A DNA stretch of 64,000 nucleotides from Celeribacter halophilus (GTDB taxonomy: Bacteria; Pseudomonadota; Alphaproteobacteria; Rhodobacterales; Rhodobacteraceae), in NCBI RefSeq assembly GCF_900114135.1, contig NZ_FORY01000011.1:62001-126000 (forward strand). Reading direction: 5' to 3'. The position numbers and the translations under genes were made by a program. The notes under the pieces are model-generated. The model was not told where the DNA came from. It ran no database searches and saw only the letters and a list, made by a program, of their open reading frames with translations. Positions 28,996 through 38,874 of the stretch are shown here, piece after piece. How positions within the stretch are numbered: the stretch's first letter is position 1; the number at the start of each line of letters is the position of its first letter.

Positions 28996-29545
28996 AACGC
29001 TGACACTGATCGCCACGCTGGCGGCGGCTCCGGCCTTTGCCACGGGGCTTGATATCGAGGTCAAAGGCGAGGCCAATGGCACCGTGCATATCGACCTTTT
29101 CGAGGACGTGGCCCCCGGCCATGTTGCGCAGATCACGAAGCTCGCAAGCGAAGGCGCTTATGACAATGTCGTTTTTCACCGTGTGATCGACGGGTTCATG
29201 GCCCAGACGGGCGATGTGCAATATGGCAAGATGGGCGCGACGGAGTTCTCCATGCAGATGGCCGGACGCGGCGGTTCTTCCGAGCCGGACCTGAAAGCCG
29301 AGTTTTCCGATCAACCCTTTGATGCCGGTGTTGTCGGCATGGCGCGGAGCCAGAACCCGAATTCGGCCAACAGCCAGTTTTTCATCATGTTTGCCCCCGC
29401 ACCGCATCTGAACGGCCAGTATACGGTCGTTGGTAAGGTCACCGAGGGCATGGATGTGGTCAATGAGATCAAGCGCGGCACGGGGCCCAATGGTGCTGTG
29501 ATCGGCGAACCGGATGTGATGGTGAAAGTCTCTGTCACGGACTGA
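28985..29545 (+). CDS. periplasmic peptidyl-prolyl cis-trans isomerase (cyclophilin)
   Basis: 186-residue cyclophilin with an N-terminal Sec signal (LRKTLTLIATLAAAPAFA, cleavage after AFA), so a periplasmic copy. Active-site segments FHRVIDGFMAQTGD, GMARSQNPNSANSQFFI and HLNGQYTVVGKV closely match the upstream paralogue, indicating a tandem duplication with separate compartment targeting. ATG 28985 lies inside the preceding gene, so translation is coupled. A terminator follows at 29578. Confidence 0.93.
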   Translation: MLRKTLTLIATLAAAPAFATGLDIEVKGEANGTVHIDLFEDVAPGHVAQITKLASEGAYDNVVFHRVIDGFMAQTGDVQYGKMGATEFSMQMAGRGGSSEPDLKAEFSDQPFDAGVVGMARSQNPNSANSQFFIMFAPAPHLNGQYTVVGKVTEGMDVVNEIKRGTGPNGAVIGEPDVMVKVSVTD

Positions 29546-29577
29546 TCTTCGCACAAGGCTTGAGGTTACTCATAAAG

Positions 29578-29603
29578 AAAGGGCGCTTTTGGGCGCCCTT
29601 TTT
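29578..29603 (+). terminator. intrinsic terminator after the cyclophilin pair
   Basis: AAAGGGCGC-TTTTGG-GCGCCCTTTTT; strong stem with a T run, 33 bases after the stop. It also has an A tract on the left and could act on the convergent barrel gene. Confidence 0.85.
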
Positions 29604-29631
29604 GCTGTTCGCCTAAGGCCTTGAGCGCGTT

Positions 29632-30480
29632 TCAGAATTCAAAGCGCAGCGCGGCGGAGGCCAGCCCGTCCCCTGCGCCATATCCGCCGGAGACATCCAG
29701 AGAGGTCTCCCCGCGCAGATAGATATTCGCCCCCACAAGGGCCAGCCCGTCTTCCGGTTCCTCGAAGGGCACGGAGACCAGCTCTGTCATGGAAATCGTA
29801 TTCGTGAGCGGATGGCGATAGGCCAGTTCCATCGCGGCAGGGGCGTCATTGGCCTCGTTGTAAGACAGGGTGCCGGACATTTCGCCGGACCCGAGCATGT
29901 AACGGCCTTGCAGCTTGGCATTGGCATCTGAACTGTCACCATCGACATACTCAAGAGCGGCCTCTACGCGCCAGTCTCCCATGTGCCAACCGCCTCCAAG
30001 CCCCAGAATCGCCGTGTTATAGTCATCGACGTAATGGAGAGACGCGGCCATGTCGCTGCGTTGATAGCTGGCACCTGCGGGCAGGTAATTGTTCTGTGTG
30101 ATGGTCCCGTCGGTCAGTCGGCTGTAACCGGTATCGGTGCGCTGCAAGGCTTCGGTCAGCATCACATCGGAGAGGAGCGGACGCGCGAACTGGTCGTAGG
30201 CGGGGCGGGGGTTGCCGATTTCATAGCGTGTGGAGCCAAGGCTGTAGCTCAGTGCGGCATAGGTTTCATGCTCTCGCCCCAAGGTTCCGAAAGCCCCGAA
30301 GCTGAGGCCCAACCCGTCCCAGTTGGTCCGCCATGTGCCGTCTCCACCAAACCAGAGATCTTCGTCCTCGACCGTCGAAGTGCCAAGCGCAATCCATCCG
30401 TCGCCGGTGAGCCATGGCTCGGCGTGTAGGGCGGGGGCGGTTCCTGTCAGAAGGAGTGTGAGGAGGGCGAGTCGTTTCAT
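29632..30480 (-). CDS. outer-membrane beta-barrel-like protein of unknown function
   Basis: 282 residues from ATG 30480, giving a Sec signal (MKRLALLTLLLTGTAPALHAE). The mature chain is rich in Gly, Tyr and alternating polar/hydrophobic residues and ends in Phe (ALRFEF), the usual mark of an outer-membrane barrel. No named family recognised. Not close enough to classical porins to assign transport. It is followed by the cyclophilin-side terminator region and preceded by the tyrS terminator, so it is a single-gene unit. Confidence 0.7.
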   Translation of the reverse strand: MKRLALLTLLLTGTAPALHAEPWLTGDGWIALGTSTVEDEDLWFGGDGTWRTNWDGLGLSFGAFGTLGREHETYAALSYSLGSTRYEIGNPRPAYDQFARPLLSDVMLTEALQRTDTGYSRLTDGTITQNNYLPAGASYQRSDMAASLHYVDDYNTAILGLGGGWHMGDWRVEAALEYVDGDSSDANAKLQGRYMLGSGEMSGTLSYNEANDAPAAMELAYRHPLTNTISMTELVSVPFEEPEDGLALVGANIYLRGETSLDVSGGYGAGDGLASAALRFEF

Positions 30481-30532
30481 ATCTGGGTATTTTGCCGAAA
30501 AATCAGGAAAAAATCCATGATGCAAAGATCAC

Positions 30533-30558
30533 AAAGCCGCGCTTTAAAGCGCGGCTTT
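30533..30558 (-). terminator. tyrS intrinsic terminator (26-base perfect palindrome)
   Basis: AAAGCCGCGCTTT followed directly by AAAGCGCGGCTTT. Lies 19 bases after the tyrS stop on the minus strand. A perfect palindrome with A/T flanks, so it can work in both directions. Confidence 0.85.
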
Positions 30559-30577
30559 ATTTCATTTCAGATAGGGA

Positions 30578-31831
30578 TCAGTCTTTGCAGACGACCAAGG
30601 CGTGACGTTTTTTGCCCGCCGAGAGCTTCATCGGCTCTTTGAGCATCTCCGCCGTGACCAGCAGGCCCGCGTCCTTGTGATCCGCGTCATTCACCTTGGC
30701 CCCGCCATCGGCAAAGAGGCGTTTCGCCGCCTTGCCGCTGTCAGCGAGACCGGATTTGACGAACAGCTGAACGATAGAGATGCCGTCGCCAATGTCGGAG
30801 GCGGAGAGTTCAACGGTCGGAAGGTCATCGCCCACGCCGCCTTTCTCAAAGACCTCACGGGCCGTGGCTTCGGCGGCTTTGGCGGCTTCGGCCCCGTGCA
30901 GCAGCGTGGTGACTTCATTGGCGAGGATGATCTTGGCTTCGTTGATCTCGGAGCCTTCAAGCGCGCCCAGACGGTCGCATTCTTCCACCGGAAGCTCTGT
31001 GTAGAGCTTGAGGAAACGGCCTGTGTCGGCATCCGTGGTGTTACGCCAGAACTGCCAGAACTCGTAGGGGCTCAGCATCTCCGCGTTGAGCCAGATGGCT
31101 CCGCCTTGGCTTTTGCCCATTTTGCGCCCGTCCGAGGTGGTCAGCAGCGGCGTGGTGAGCCCGTAGATTTCATTGTCCAGAACGCGGCGCGTCAGGTCGA
31201 TCCCGTTGACGATATTGCCCCACTGGTCCGAACCGCCCATCTGCAACAGACAGCCGTAGCGGCGGTTCAGTTCAAGGAAGTCATAGGCCTGAAGAATCAT
31301 GTAGTTGAATTCGAGGAAGGACAGCGATTGCTCGCGATCCAGTCGCGATTTCACGGATTCAAAGGACAGCATCCGGTTGACGGAGAAATGCCGTCCGATG
31401 TCGCGCAGGAAATCGAGGTAGTTCAACTCGTCGAGCCATTCGGCATTGTTGCGCATCAACGCGCCGTTGGCATCGTCCTTGTAGTCGAGGTATCGGGCAA
31501 AGACCCTTTGCATCCCGTCAATATTGTCGTCGATTTGTGCGGGCGACAAAAGCGGGCGCTCGTCGGAGCGGAAGGACGGATCGCCCACTTTCGTGGTGCC
31601 GCCGCCCATGAGGGTGATCGGTTTGTTGCCGGTTTTCTGGAACCAGCGCAGCAGCATGATGTTGAGCAAATGCCCGACATGAAGGGATTTTGCCGTGGCA
31701 TCATAGCCGATATAGGCGGTGACCATCCCTTTGTTCAGGGCTTCGTCGAGCTCTTGCAGATTGGTGCAATCCGCAAGGAAACCGCGTTCGATGATCACGC
31801 GGAGAAAGTCCGATTTGGGATGGTATGTCAT
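30578..31831 (-). CDS. tyrS: tyrosyl-tRNA synthetase
   Basis: Charges tRNA-Tyr. 417 residues, the bacterial TyrRS length. Class I signatures: [11 protein letters not shown] (HIGH-like) near residue 52 and [10 protein letters not shown] (KMSKS-like) near residue 235. Tyrosine-binding [13 protein letters not shown] and GGSDQWGN are also visible. C-terminal S4-like RNA-binding domain (about 350-417). Divergent from anmK with a 72-base spacer. Confidence 0.97.
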   Translation of the reverse strand: MTYHPKSDFLRVIIERGFLADCTNLQELDEALNKGMVTAYIGYDATAKSLHVGHLLNIMLLRWFQKTGNKPITLMGGGTTKVGDPSFRSDERPLLSPAQIDDNIDGMQRVFARYLDYKDDANGALMRNNAEWLDELNYLDFLRDIGRHFSVNRMLSFESVKSRLDREQSLSFLEFNYMILQAYDFLELNRRYGCLLQMGGSDQWGNIVNGIDLTRRVLDNEIYGLTTPLLTTSDGRKMGKSQGGAIWLNAEMLSPYEFWQFWRNTTDADTGRFLKLYTELPVEECDRLGALEGSEINEAKIILANEVTTLLHGAEAAKAAEATAREVFEKGGVGDDLPTVELSASDIGDGISIVQLFVKSGLADSGKAAKRLFADGGAKVNDADHKDAGLLVTAEMLKEPMKLSAGKKRHALVVCKD

Positions 31832-31903
31832 CTGTCACATTTTCCGTTCAAAGGGTCAGCGCGGCCTGATATATCGGGGTGAGCACCAAAGGGAAAGAGT
31901 GTG

Positions 31904-33004
31904 ATGAGCGGTAAGAGTAAGACAGCGCCGATTTGGGTCGCAGGATGTATGTCCGGAACATCTCTGGACGGGGTGGATGTGGCGTTGTTGAAAACCGATG
32001 GCGTGAGTGTTTGCGGTTTTGGCGACTCGGCGTTTCGGGCCTATAGCGAGGCGGAACAGGCCATGTTTCGTGCCGAACTTGGGACATGGCAGGCCTCCGA
32101 GGCTTTGACGGAGCTCATAGAGACCGCCCATGCCGAGGCCTTGTCGGAACTGGACGGGTTCGAGTTGATCGGCTTTCACGGTCAGACACTGGCCCATGCG
32201 CCGCATGAGCGACGGACCTATCAGGCCGGAGACGGGGCGGTTCTTGCCGAAGTGACCTCTGTGCCTGTGGTCTGGGACTTCCGCTCGACGGATGTGGAGA
32301 TGGGCGGGCAGGGGGCGCCCTTGGCACCTTTCTATCACCATGCGCTTGCGCGTTATATCGGTGCTGCGGGGCCCGTGGCCTTTCTCAACCTCGGTGGTGT
32401 GGGCAATCTCACATGGGTGGACCCGCGTGTTGCCGACCCTGCCGCGCCGGATGCCTTGCTGGCCTTCGATACGGGGCCTGCCAATGCGCCGGTCAATGAC
32501 CTGACGCGCGCACGGCGAGGAGAGAGTTATGATCGGGATGGCGCTCTGGCCGCCGCAGGTCAGCCCGATATGGAGGTCGTCGCCAAGGGGCTGGAACATT
32601 CCTTTTTCTACAAGATGCCACCCAAGTCACTGGACAGGAACGATTTCCATGACGTTCTGGACGCGGTGTCAGACTTGTCCGACGCCGATGCCGCCGCGAC
32701 GCTGACCGCTTTTGCCGCGGCTTCGGTGGCGCGTGCGATGGAGCATTGCCCGACCGCGCCCGTTGCGCTCTATGTCACAGGGGGCGGGCGGCATAATGCA
32801 ACGCTCATGGCGATGATTGCGGCAGGTGTGGATTGTCCTGTTGCGCCGGTCGAAGAGGTGGGGCTGGATGGAGATATGCTGGAGGCGCAGGCCTTTGCCT
32901 ATCTCGCTGTGCGTGTCCTGCGAGGGCTGCCGACCTCGTCTCCGTCCACCACTGGCGTGCGTGCGGCGATAGGAGGTGGGCGTGTGTCGCGCCCGGCGGC
33001 TTGA
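31904..33004 (+). CDS. anmK: anhydro-N-acetylmuramic acid kinase
   Basis: Phosphorylates and hydrolyses 1,6-anhydro-MurNAc from recycled peptidoglycan to MurNAc-6-phosphate. About 366 residues. N-terminal ATP site [45 protein letters not shown] and the C-terminal [16 protein letters not shown] at 31901 immediately before the ATG is an alternative start; AAAGGGAAAG lies upstream. Divergent from tyrS, the common neighbour of anmK in alphaproteobacteria. The last 25 residues are a variable tail. Confidence 0.93.
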   Translation: MSGKSKTAPIWVAGCMSGTSLDGVDVALLKTDGVSVCGFGDSAFRAYSEAEQAMFRAELGTWQASEALTELIETAHAEALSELDGFELIGFHGQTLAHAPHERRTYQAGDGAVLAEVTSVPVVWDFRSTDVEMGGQGAPLAPFYHHALARYIGAAGPVAFLNLGGVGNLTWVDPRVADPAAPDALLAFDTGPANAPVNDLTRARRGESYDRDGALAAAGQPDMEVVAKGLEHSFFYKMPPKSLDRNDFHDVLDAVSDLSDADAAATLTAFAAASVARAMEHCPTAPVALYVTGGGRHNATLMAMIAAGVDCPVAPVEEVGLDGDMLEAQAFAYLAVRVLRGLPTSSPSTTGVRAAIGGGRVSRPAA

Positions 33005-33364
33005 AACCTGTTTTGCCATCTGTGGCAAACAGCCTGCCCGGTAAGGTTGTAGGCAGTTCGCGCGGGACGCTTGGGTGTTAAGGCAAAGGGCTGGTCAACA
33101 GTCGACTGGACAAAGTGGGAGAGGAACCGAAACCGGGAGAATGCGCAAAGCAGGACCCCCGGTCTCTTCTCACTCGGTAAAACGGGAACATATGCTGACA
33201 GCATTCCCCCCCCGATACTGATTAACACCTCCAGCTTAACCTAACGTAAGTTTTGCGCTAGTGCGGAAAACCTTACCATTGGCCCTGTTTTACGGGGAAA
33301 GGCGTGCAATTTTTCCCCGTAAATGCGCCAGAACGGGGCGTTTTTTAGCATTTGGGGCGAAATA
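33005..33364. other. 360-base noncoding stretch between convergent anmK and the cupin gene
   Basis: No credible gene seen. It contains a run of nine Cs (about 33207-33215) and a 12-base-arm inverted repeat at 33289-33323, described separately. A G-rich stem followed by TTTTTT at about 33333-33346 might act as a weak terminator for anmK. Nothing else recognised. Confidence 0.6.
33289..33323. repeat. 12-base perfect inverted repeat
   Basis: TTTACGGGGAAA (33289-33300) and TTTCCCCGTAAA (33312-33323) around an 11-base spacer. The T/A polarity is the reverse of a normal terminator stem (T before the stem and A after it), so it may be an operator or RNA structure rather than a terminator. No function known. 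Confidence 0.75.
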
Positions 33365-33805
33365 TCAGACGTCAGACGGGATCTCGAACTCTGCTGGGGC
33401 CAGTTCGAATCCCTCGAAACGAAACCCCGGAGACACGGTGCAGCCGACCAAAGTCCAGTCTCCGGTGCTGCGGGCCGCCTGCCAATGGCCTGTGGGGACA
33501 ATCGCTTGCGGTGTCTCTCCTGCTTGCAGATCCGGCCCGAGGGTCACGGCGCGGGCAGGCCCCTTGTCTGTTGCGGCAATGGAAAGCACCAGCGGCGCGC
33601 CAGCGTAATAGTGCCAGATTTCAGCCGCATCGACACGATGCCAATGGCTGCGCTCTCCGGCTTTGAGCAGGAAAAAGATGCAGGTGCCCGCAGGACGTTG
33701 GTCGCCGGAGGCGTCTGCCACCCATGTCTGGCGGTAATGCCCGCCTTCGGGGTGGGGTGCGAGGTTCAGATGAGCGATGATCTCGTCTGCGGTCATATCG
33801 GTCAT
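33365..33805 (-). CDS. cupin DUF985-family protein
   Basis: About 146 residues, cupin fold of the DUF985 family. The start ATG 33805 has GGAGACC upstream and overlaps the DUF2238 stop (ATGA). Motifs: PHPEGGHYRQTW, GTCIFFLLKAGERSHWHRVDA with the likely metal histidines, EIWHYYAG, and a C-terminal VSPGFRFEGFELA. No enzymatic function is established for the family. Coupled to the upstream membrane gene. Confidence 0.87.
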   Translation of the reverse strand: MTDMTADEIIAHLNLAPHPEGGHYRQTWVADASGDQRPAGTCIFFLLKAGERSHWHRVDAAEIWHYYAGAPLVLSIAATDKGPARAVTLGPDLQAGETPQAIVPTGHWQAARSTGDWTLVGCTVSPGFRFEGFELAPAEFEIPSDV

Positions 33806-34407
33806 GAGGTCTCCTTTTCGCGCGAGGTCACAATCCACATGGCACAGAGCGCCCCCGCCGCGTTGAACACCAGATCAAGACCGGTGTTGATATAGCCGCC
33901 GACATTCGTGTCAGGGAGCATCAGCACGGCGGTGAATTCGATGATTTCGTTGAGCGCACCCAAGCCCATCGCGCCCAGAACCGGCAGGACAAAGGCGGTT
34001 TTCGTGCCTTTAAGGACGGGAAAGCTGTGGGTCATGATGTGCCACAACAGCCATGCCGAGACGCCGAAGCCGTAGAAATGCACCACTTGGTCGTATTTCA
34101 GCAGGCTCATCTCCCCGTCGCTGAGGATCGGGACCAGTTGCAATGTGTAGAGCACCGACCCGTTCACAGGCACGCCGCCGCCCGCCATATGCATCAGCCC
34201 CCACAGCGAGAGCGCCCACAACAGGCGCGGCGGGTAATCCGCTTTGCGCAGGCTAATGGCGATGAGACCCACCAGAACGAGCAGGGTTACGACATAGAAG
34301 ATAAATTCGAAATTCCCGATGGCAAAGAACCACAGGGCAAATCCGATGACATAGGCGGCGGTGAAAAGGCCGACACGTTGCTCTGCGGGGGTGATCCGGC
34401 TCATCAT
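33802..34407 (-). CDS. DUF2238 (YjdF-like) membrane protein
   Basis: 201 residues with about six hydrophobic segments; the family signature HFYGFGVSAWLLWH and LGALNEIIEFTAVL (conserved Glu in a helix) are clear. GGAGACC precedes ATG 34407. Function unknown for the family. Its stop overlaps the cupin start. A second family member lies at 41801-42472, with low overall similarity apart from the WE-IFEY helix. Confidence 0.8.
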   Translation of the reverse strand: MMSRITPAEQRVGLFTAAYVIGFALWFFAIGNFEFIFYVVTLLVLVGLIAISLRKADYPPRLLWALSLWGLMHMAGGGVPVNGSVLYTLQLVPILSDGEMSLLKYDQVVHFYGFGVSAWLLWHIMTHSFPVLKGTKTAFVLPVLGAMGLGALNEIIEFTAVLMLPDTNVGGYINTGLDLVFNAAGALCAMWIVTSREKETS

Positions 34408-34445
34408 GGTCTCCTCTTTTGCGCGACGGTCATGCGGGCGGGCGA

Positions 34446-35066
34446 TTAGTCGATCAACGGGATATGCGGCGCGGCGCTCTCGGGGAGGGCACCGGCCACG
34501 CGCGGATCATTCATCACCTCGATGGCGCGCCCGTAGGGGGTGAAACCCGACCGGATATAGAAAGGCAGCGCCTGCGGACTGTCCAGCGTGCAGGTGTGTA
34601 CGAACAGGCGTTTGATGTCATGCGCAAAGGCTCTGTCCAGCGCCTGTTCCATCAACCACCGCCCGGTGCCGCCGCCGATCAGGCTCTCATGCAGCCCGAA
34701 AAACGCCAGTTCCGTGTTCTCGGCATCGCGGAAATCCAGTTCCAGAATCCCGAGATCAACACCGCCTTTGCGCACCGAATAGACCTCCACATCCGGATGG
34801 GTGAGGATCGCGGCAAGATCGGCCTCCTCCATGTAGAGCCGCGAAAACCAGAGCCAGTCCTCGCCTACACGACGATAGAGCGCCCGATACCAGTCGAGAT
34901 CAGGGGCCTCGTGACGCACCAGCGTCAACTCCGGCTGCTCCGGCGCAGGGCGCGGAGCGGGGCGGTTGAACATTTCGAGATAGGTGACAACAGCGGCGAG
35001 CTTGCCCGCAGGCAGCTCATGGATGCCGTCAGGAAGCGGCGCGGGGAGGGGCGTGGTGTTGGTCAT
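34446..35066 (-). CDS. GNAT-family N-acetyltransferase
   Basis: 206 residues. The acetyl-CoA region is ELAFFGLHESLIGGGTGRWLMEQAL (about 120-145; degenerate Q/RxxGxG/A loop), followed by VHTCTLDSPQALPFYIRSGF and YGR near the end, the standard GNAT order. No signal peptide; substrate unknown. 38 bases separate it from the downstream DUF2238 gene, so it may head a three-gene unit. Confidence 0.87.
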   Translation of the reverse strand: MTNTTPLPAPLPDGIHELPAGKLAAVVTYLEMFNRPAPRPAPEQPELTLVRHEAPDLDWYRALYRRVGEDWLWFSRLYMEEADLAAILTHPDVEVYSVRKGGVDLGILELDFRDAENTELAFFGLHESLIGGGTGRWLMEQALDRAFAHDIKRLFVHTCTLDSPQALPFYIRSGFTPYGRAIEVMNDPRVAGALPESAAPHIPLID

Positions 35067-35184
35067 GGGGAGGTTAAAGCAAGTTGGCGAGGAATGCGCA
35101 ATGGATTGAACACATCACTAGACTACACATGGGCTGAAGCGTCCGTACGTCCAGTTAGGTGTCGCCCTCATCGCTATTTTTCTT

Positions 35185-35913
35185 CTAAAATGAGGCTTTA
35201 TCCGAGGAGCAGTCGGCTCGTTTCCATAGGGCTTTATTTTTCTGCTCAACGATTTGGTATCCGCCAAAACCGGCGCGCTTTTGTCTAACTTTCATACTCT
35301 TTCCAACGATATTCTGGAGTGTGCTGGCACATATTGTCGGGGTGGCTCCGACATAGATCTGATTTAATGTCAGGGTGTTTCCCCAAGCGAAAAAGTAGCT
35401 CTCACCCTTCAGTTTCATGTCTTTCAGGTCGACAATCAGACGATATTCGTTCTCGTAGGACCAACGGCTTTGTTTCGTCGCAAAACACCTTTGAAGCTCA
35501 GCATAGTCGAGCTTAAGAATATCGTTCTCAGGGAGGCTGTCTGTCTCTTCAGGAGAAATTTCGTCCCGTATTTCCTTATAATTCACCTGTATAAGCTTCC
35601 CCGCTGATGTTTGCGAGTGATAGTCAAACACCAAGCATGCCCCGCGATTGCGATCCGCATAGTGTGCCCACATGAGTGGGGAATAGTGATCTTTTGAGAA
35701 ACAAATAAGCCCGTACGCTTTGTCCATCCGGTCAGCCCAACGTCTCAGAGGTTTACGGGCCTGCTGGCGTTCCGACAATTTCGAGTGGTAAGGGATACAG
35801 AAATTCCCAAGCTCGAATATGTCATTGCATTCGCTGAAACGGGAGACCTTGAGATGCTTGTTTTCTAGTGTCGAGATCAGGTGCTCCGAAGAAGTGTAAT
35901 AGCAAATCTGCAT
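35185..35913 (-). CDS. DUF2971-family protein
   Basis: 242 residues from ATG 35913 (GGAGATTGAA upstream; a longer frame to 35973 runs through the enolase terminator and is rejected). DUF2971 features: YYTSSEHLISTLENKHLKVS, FNDIFEL-like CNDIFELGNF, LICFSKDHYSPLMWAHYAD, GACLVFDYH, and WSYENEYRLIV with conserved Glu/Arg. Function unknown; family members are scattered and occur in accessory regions, sometimes near defence genes. The gene is AT-rich and codon use differs from its neighbours, suggesting recent acquisition. It starts about 13 bases after the end of the enolase terminator T tract. Confidence 0.82.
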   Translation of the reverse strand: MQICYYTSSEHLISTLENKHLKVSRFSECNDIFELGNFCIPYHSKLSERQQARKPLRRWADRMDKAYGLICFSKDHYSPLMWAHYADRNRGACLVFDYHSQTSAGKLIQVNYKEIRDEISPEETDSLPENDILKLDYAELQRCFATKQSRWSYENEYRLIVDLKDMKLKGESYFFAWGNTLTLNQIYVGATPTICASTLQNIVGKSMKVRQKRAGFGGYQIVEQKNKALWKRADCSSDKASF

Positions 35914-35925
35914 TTCAATCTCCTC

Positions 35926-35959
35926 AAAACAAAAAGCCCCGCCAAAATGGCAGGGCTTT
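35926..35959 (-). terminator. enolase intrinsic terminator
   Basis: On the minus strand AAAGCCCTGCC-ATTTT-GGCGGGGCTTT with one mismatch, followed by TTGTTTTG. It lies 37 bases after the eno stop and directly before the DUF2971 ribosome site. Confidence 0.85.
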
Positions 35960-35995
35960 CCAACTTCGGTCAAGCGGGCAGAGCTGCCGCCGGTT

Positions 35996-37312
<1,317 letters not shown>

Positions 37313-37383
37313 TCAAAGGCTTGATACCAGCCGGGGCGGTCAGGTCAACAACCCATACGCTAACAGTGCGCAGAACAGTTGTT

Positions 37384-38262
37384 TCAGCCCCGGACCGATT
37401 GCCGCGCCAGCTTGCGTTCGCGCAAAAACGTGTAAAGGCCGGAGGCAATGATGACGGCCGAGCCGAGATAGGTCATCAGGTCGGGCCGCTCGTCAAAGAC
37501 CAGCATACCGCCGATCATGGTAAAGACGAGGCGGGTGTAGCGGAACGGGGTGACCGCAGACGCATCCCCCAGACGCATTCCGGCCACGATGAGCGTATAG
37601 CCCAGCACACCGGAGGCGATGGCCATGGCGGTCATGGCCAGTAGCGGCAAGGTGAAGGGCAGAGGGCTGCTGTCGGAGAGCCAGAGCGCCAGAGCGGCGG
37701 CGGGGATTATGGCAAGGAAGGCCTGAAACGAGACGACAGAGGAGGGCACCGCCGCATCCATGACCCGTGTCATCAGGTCACGGGTGGCCACGGCGGCGAC
37801 AGTGACCAAAACCCAGAGCACTTGCGGATCAAATGCCGAGAGACCGGGCCGGATGATCATCAGAACACCGACAAACCCTACGGCAATCGCGCTCCAGCGA
37901 CGCCAGCCGACACGTTCGCCCAGAAAGAGGGCCGCTCCCAGCGTGACGACGAGAGGCATGGACTGGAACACCGCGCCGACCGTGGAAATATCAACCAGCG
38001 AGAGCGCGGTGACAAAAGAGATCGAGGCCACCGCTTCGGTCGAGGCGCGCAGCAGGATCACGGGCCGCCAGTTGCGCGGCACAAGGATTGCATCCCGCCG
38101 CACAAGTGCCCAGACCAGAAAGGTCAGAGTGCCGCCGATGGCAATCGCCAGAAGCACCTGAGAGACCGGCAGGAAGTTGGAGAGATATTTGACGAACATA
38201 TCCTCCACGGTGAAAAATGCCATGGAGCCGATGATCATGAAAATGGCGCGCAAATTGTACAT
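37384..38262 (-). CDS. DMT-superfamily (EamA) transporter
   Basis: 292 residues, ten hydrophobic segments in two EamA repeats, N-terminus MYNLRAIFMIIGSMAFFTVEDMFVK. The basic tail LRERKLARQSVRG lies in the cytoplasm. Substrate unknown. It is a distinct paralogue of the DMT gene at 10149-11045, with the same topology. 101 bases separate its start from the end of the fur gene; upstream there is a 111-base gap to eno. Confidence 0.88.
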   Translation of the reverse strand: MYNLRAIFMIIGSMAFFTVEDMFVKYLSNFLPVSQVLLAIAIGGTLTFLVWALVRRDAILVPRNWRPVILLRASTEAVASISFVTALSLVDISTVGAVFQSMPLVVTLGAALFLGERVGWRRWSAIAVGFVGVLMIIRPGLSAFDPQVLWVLVTVAAVATRDLMTRVMDAAVPSSVVSFQAFLAIIPAAALALWLSDSSPLPFTLPLLAMTAMAIASGVLGYTLIVAGMRLGDASAVTPFRYTRLVFTMIGGMLVFDERPDLMTYLGSAVIIASGLYTFLRERKLARQSVRG

Positions 38263-38363
38263 GGGTTGTCCGCAGTGTTTTTTAGCAGACCTATCCCCGC
38301 CCGCCGTGGTCCGGCAAGCCTTGTGACAAGAGCAAAGACGCAGACGGGGGAGCGCGAAAGCAC

Positions 38364-38774
38364 TCAGCTTTTTTTACGCACCCCGTAGAGTTCAAGCCGG
38401 TGACCTTTCAGATCAAACCCCAGACGCTCCGCGATCTTTTCCTGAAGTGCTTCGATCTCGGGGTCGACAAATTCGATCACGCGGCCCGTGTCTATGTCGA
38501 TCAGGTGGTCGTGATGCTCCCTGTCTGCAGCCTCGTAGCGCGCTCGTCCGTCGCCGAATTCAAGCTTTTCGAGAATGCCACGCTCTTTAAAGAGCTTCAC
38601 CGTGCGATAGACCGTTGCCAGCGAGATGTTGGGGTCCTTGGCCGAGGCGCGGGCATATAGTTCTTCGGCGTCAGGATGATCCATAGCCTCTTCGAGAACA
38701 GAGGCAATAATCCGCCGTTGTTCGGTCAGGCGCAGGCCCTTGGCCTCGCAGCGCGATAGGATCGTATCAGTCAT
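38364..38774 (-). CDS. Fur-family regulator (Mur/Fur type)
   Basis: 136-residue ferric-uptake-family repressor. N-terminal winged HTH with GLRLTEQRRIIASVL and SLATVYRTVKLFKERG (recognition helix), then the dimerisation domain with the metal ligands REHHDHLIDIDTGRVIEF and a C-terminal KGHRLELYG. It lacks the C-terminal CxxC zinc site of many Fur proteins, consistent with the Mn/Fe-responsive Fur/Mur class of Rhodobacterales. Start ATG 38774. A perfect inverted repeat lies 66-84 bases upstream. Confidence 0.88.
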   Translation of the reverse strand: MTDTILSRCEAKGLRLTEQRRIIASVLEEAMDHPDAEELYARASAKDPNISLATVYRTVKLFKERGILEKLEFGDGRARYEAADREHHDHLIDIDTGRVIEFVDPEIEALQEKIAERLGFDLKGHRLELYGVRKKS

Positions 38775-38839
38775 AAGGGCTCCGGGCCGTCGTGTTCGGC
38801 CTCAAGGTAGAAAAACGCACCGGATTGGTCCAGCCTGCT

Positions 38840-38858
38840 TTTGCGAACAACTCGCAAA
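38840..38858. promoter_or_regulatory. inverted repeat upstream of the Fur-family gene
   Basis: TTTGCGA-ACAAC-TCGCAAA, perfect 7-base arms. Position -66 to -84 from the start codon suits an operator for the Fur-family gene. A second overlapping hairpin is possible (CTCGCAAA-TGTG-TTCGCGAG at 38851-38870), which could instead be structure behind phzF. Confidence 0.45.
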
Positions 38859-38874
38859 TGTGTTCGCGAGGGTA

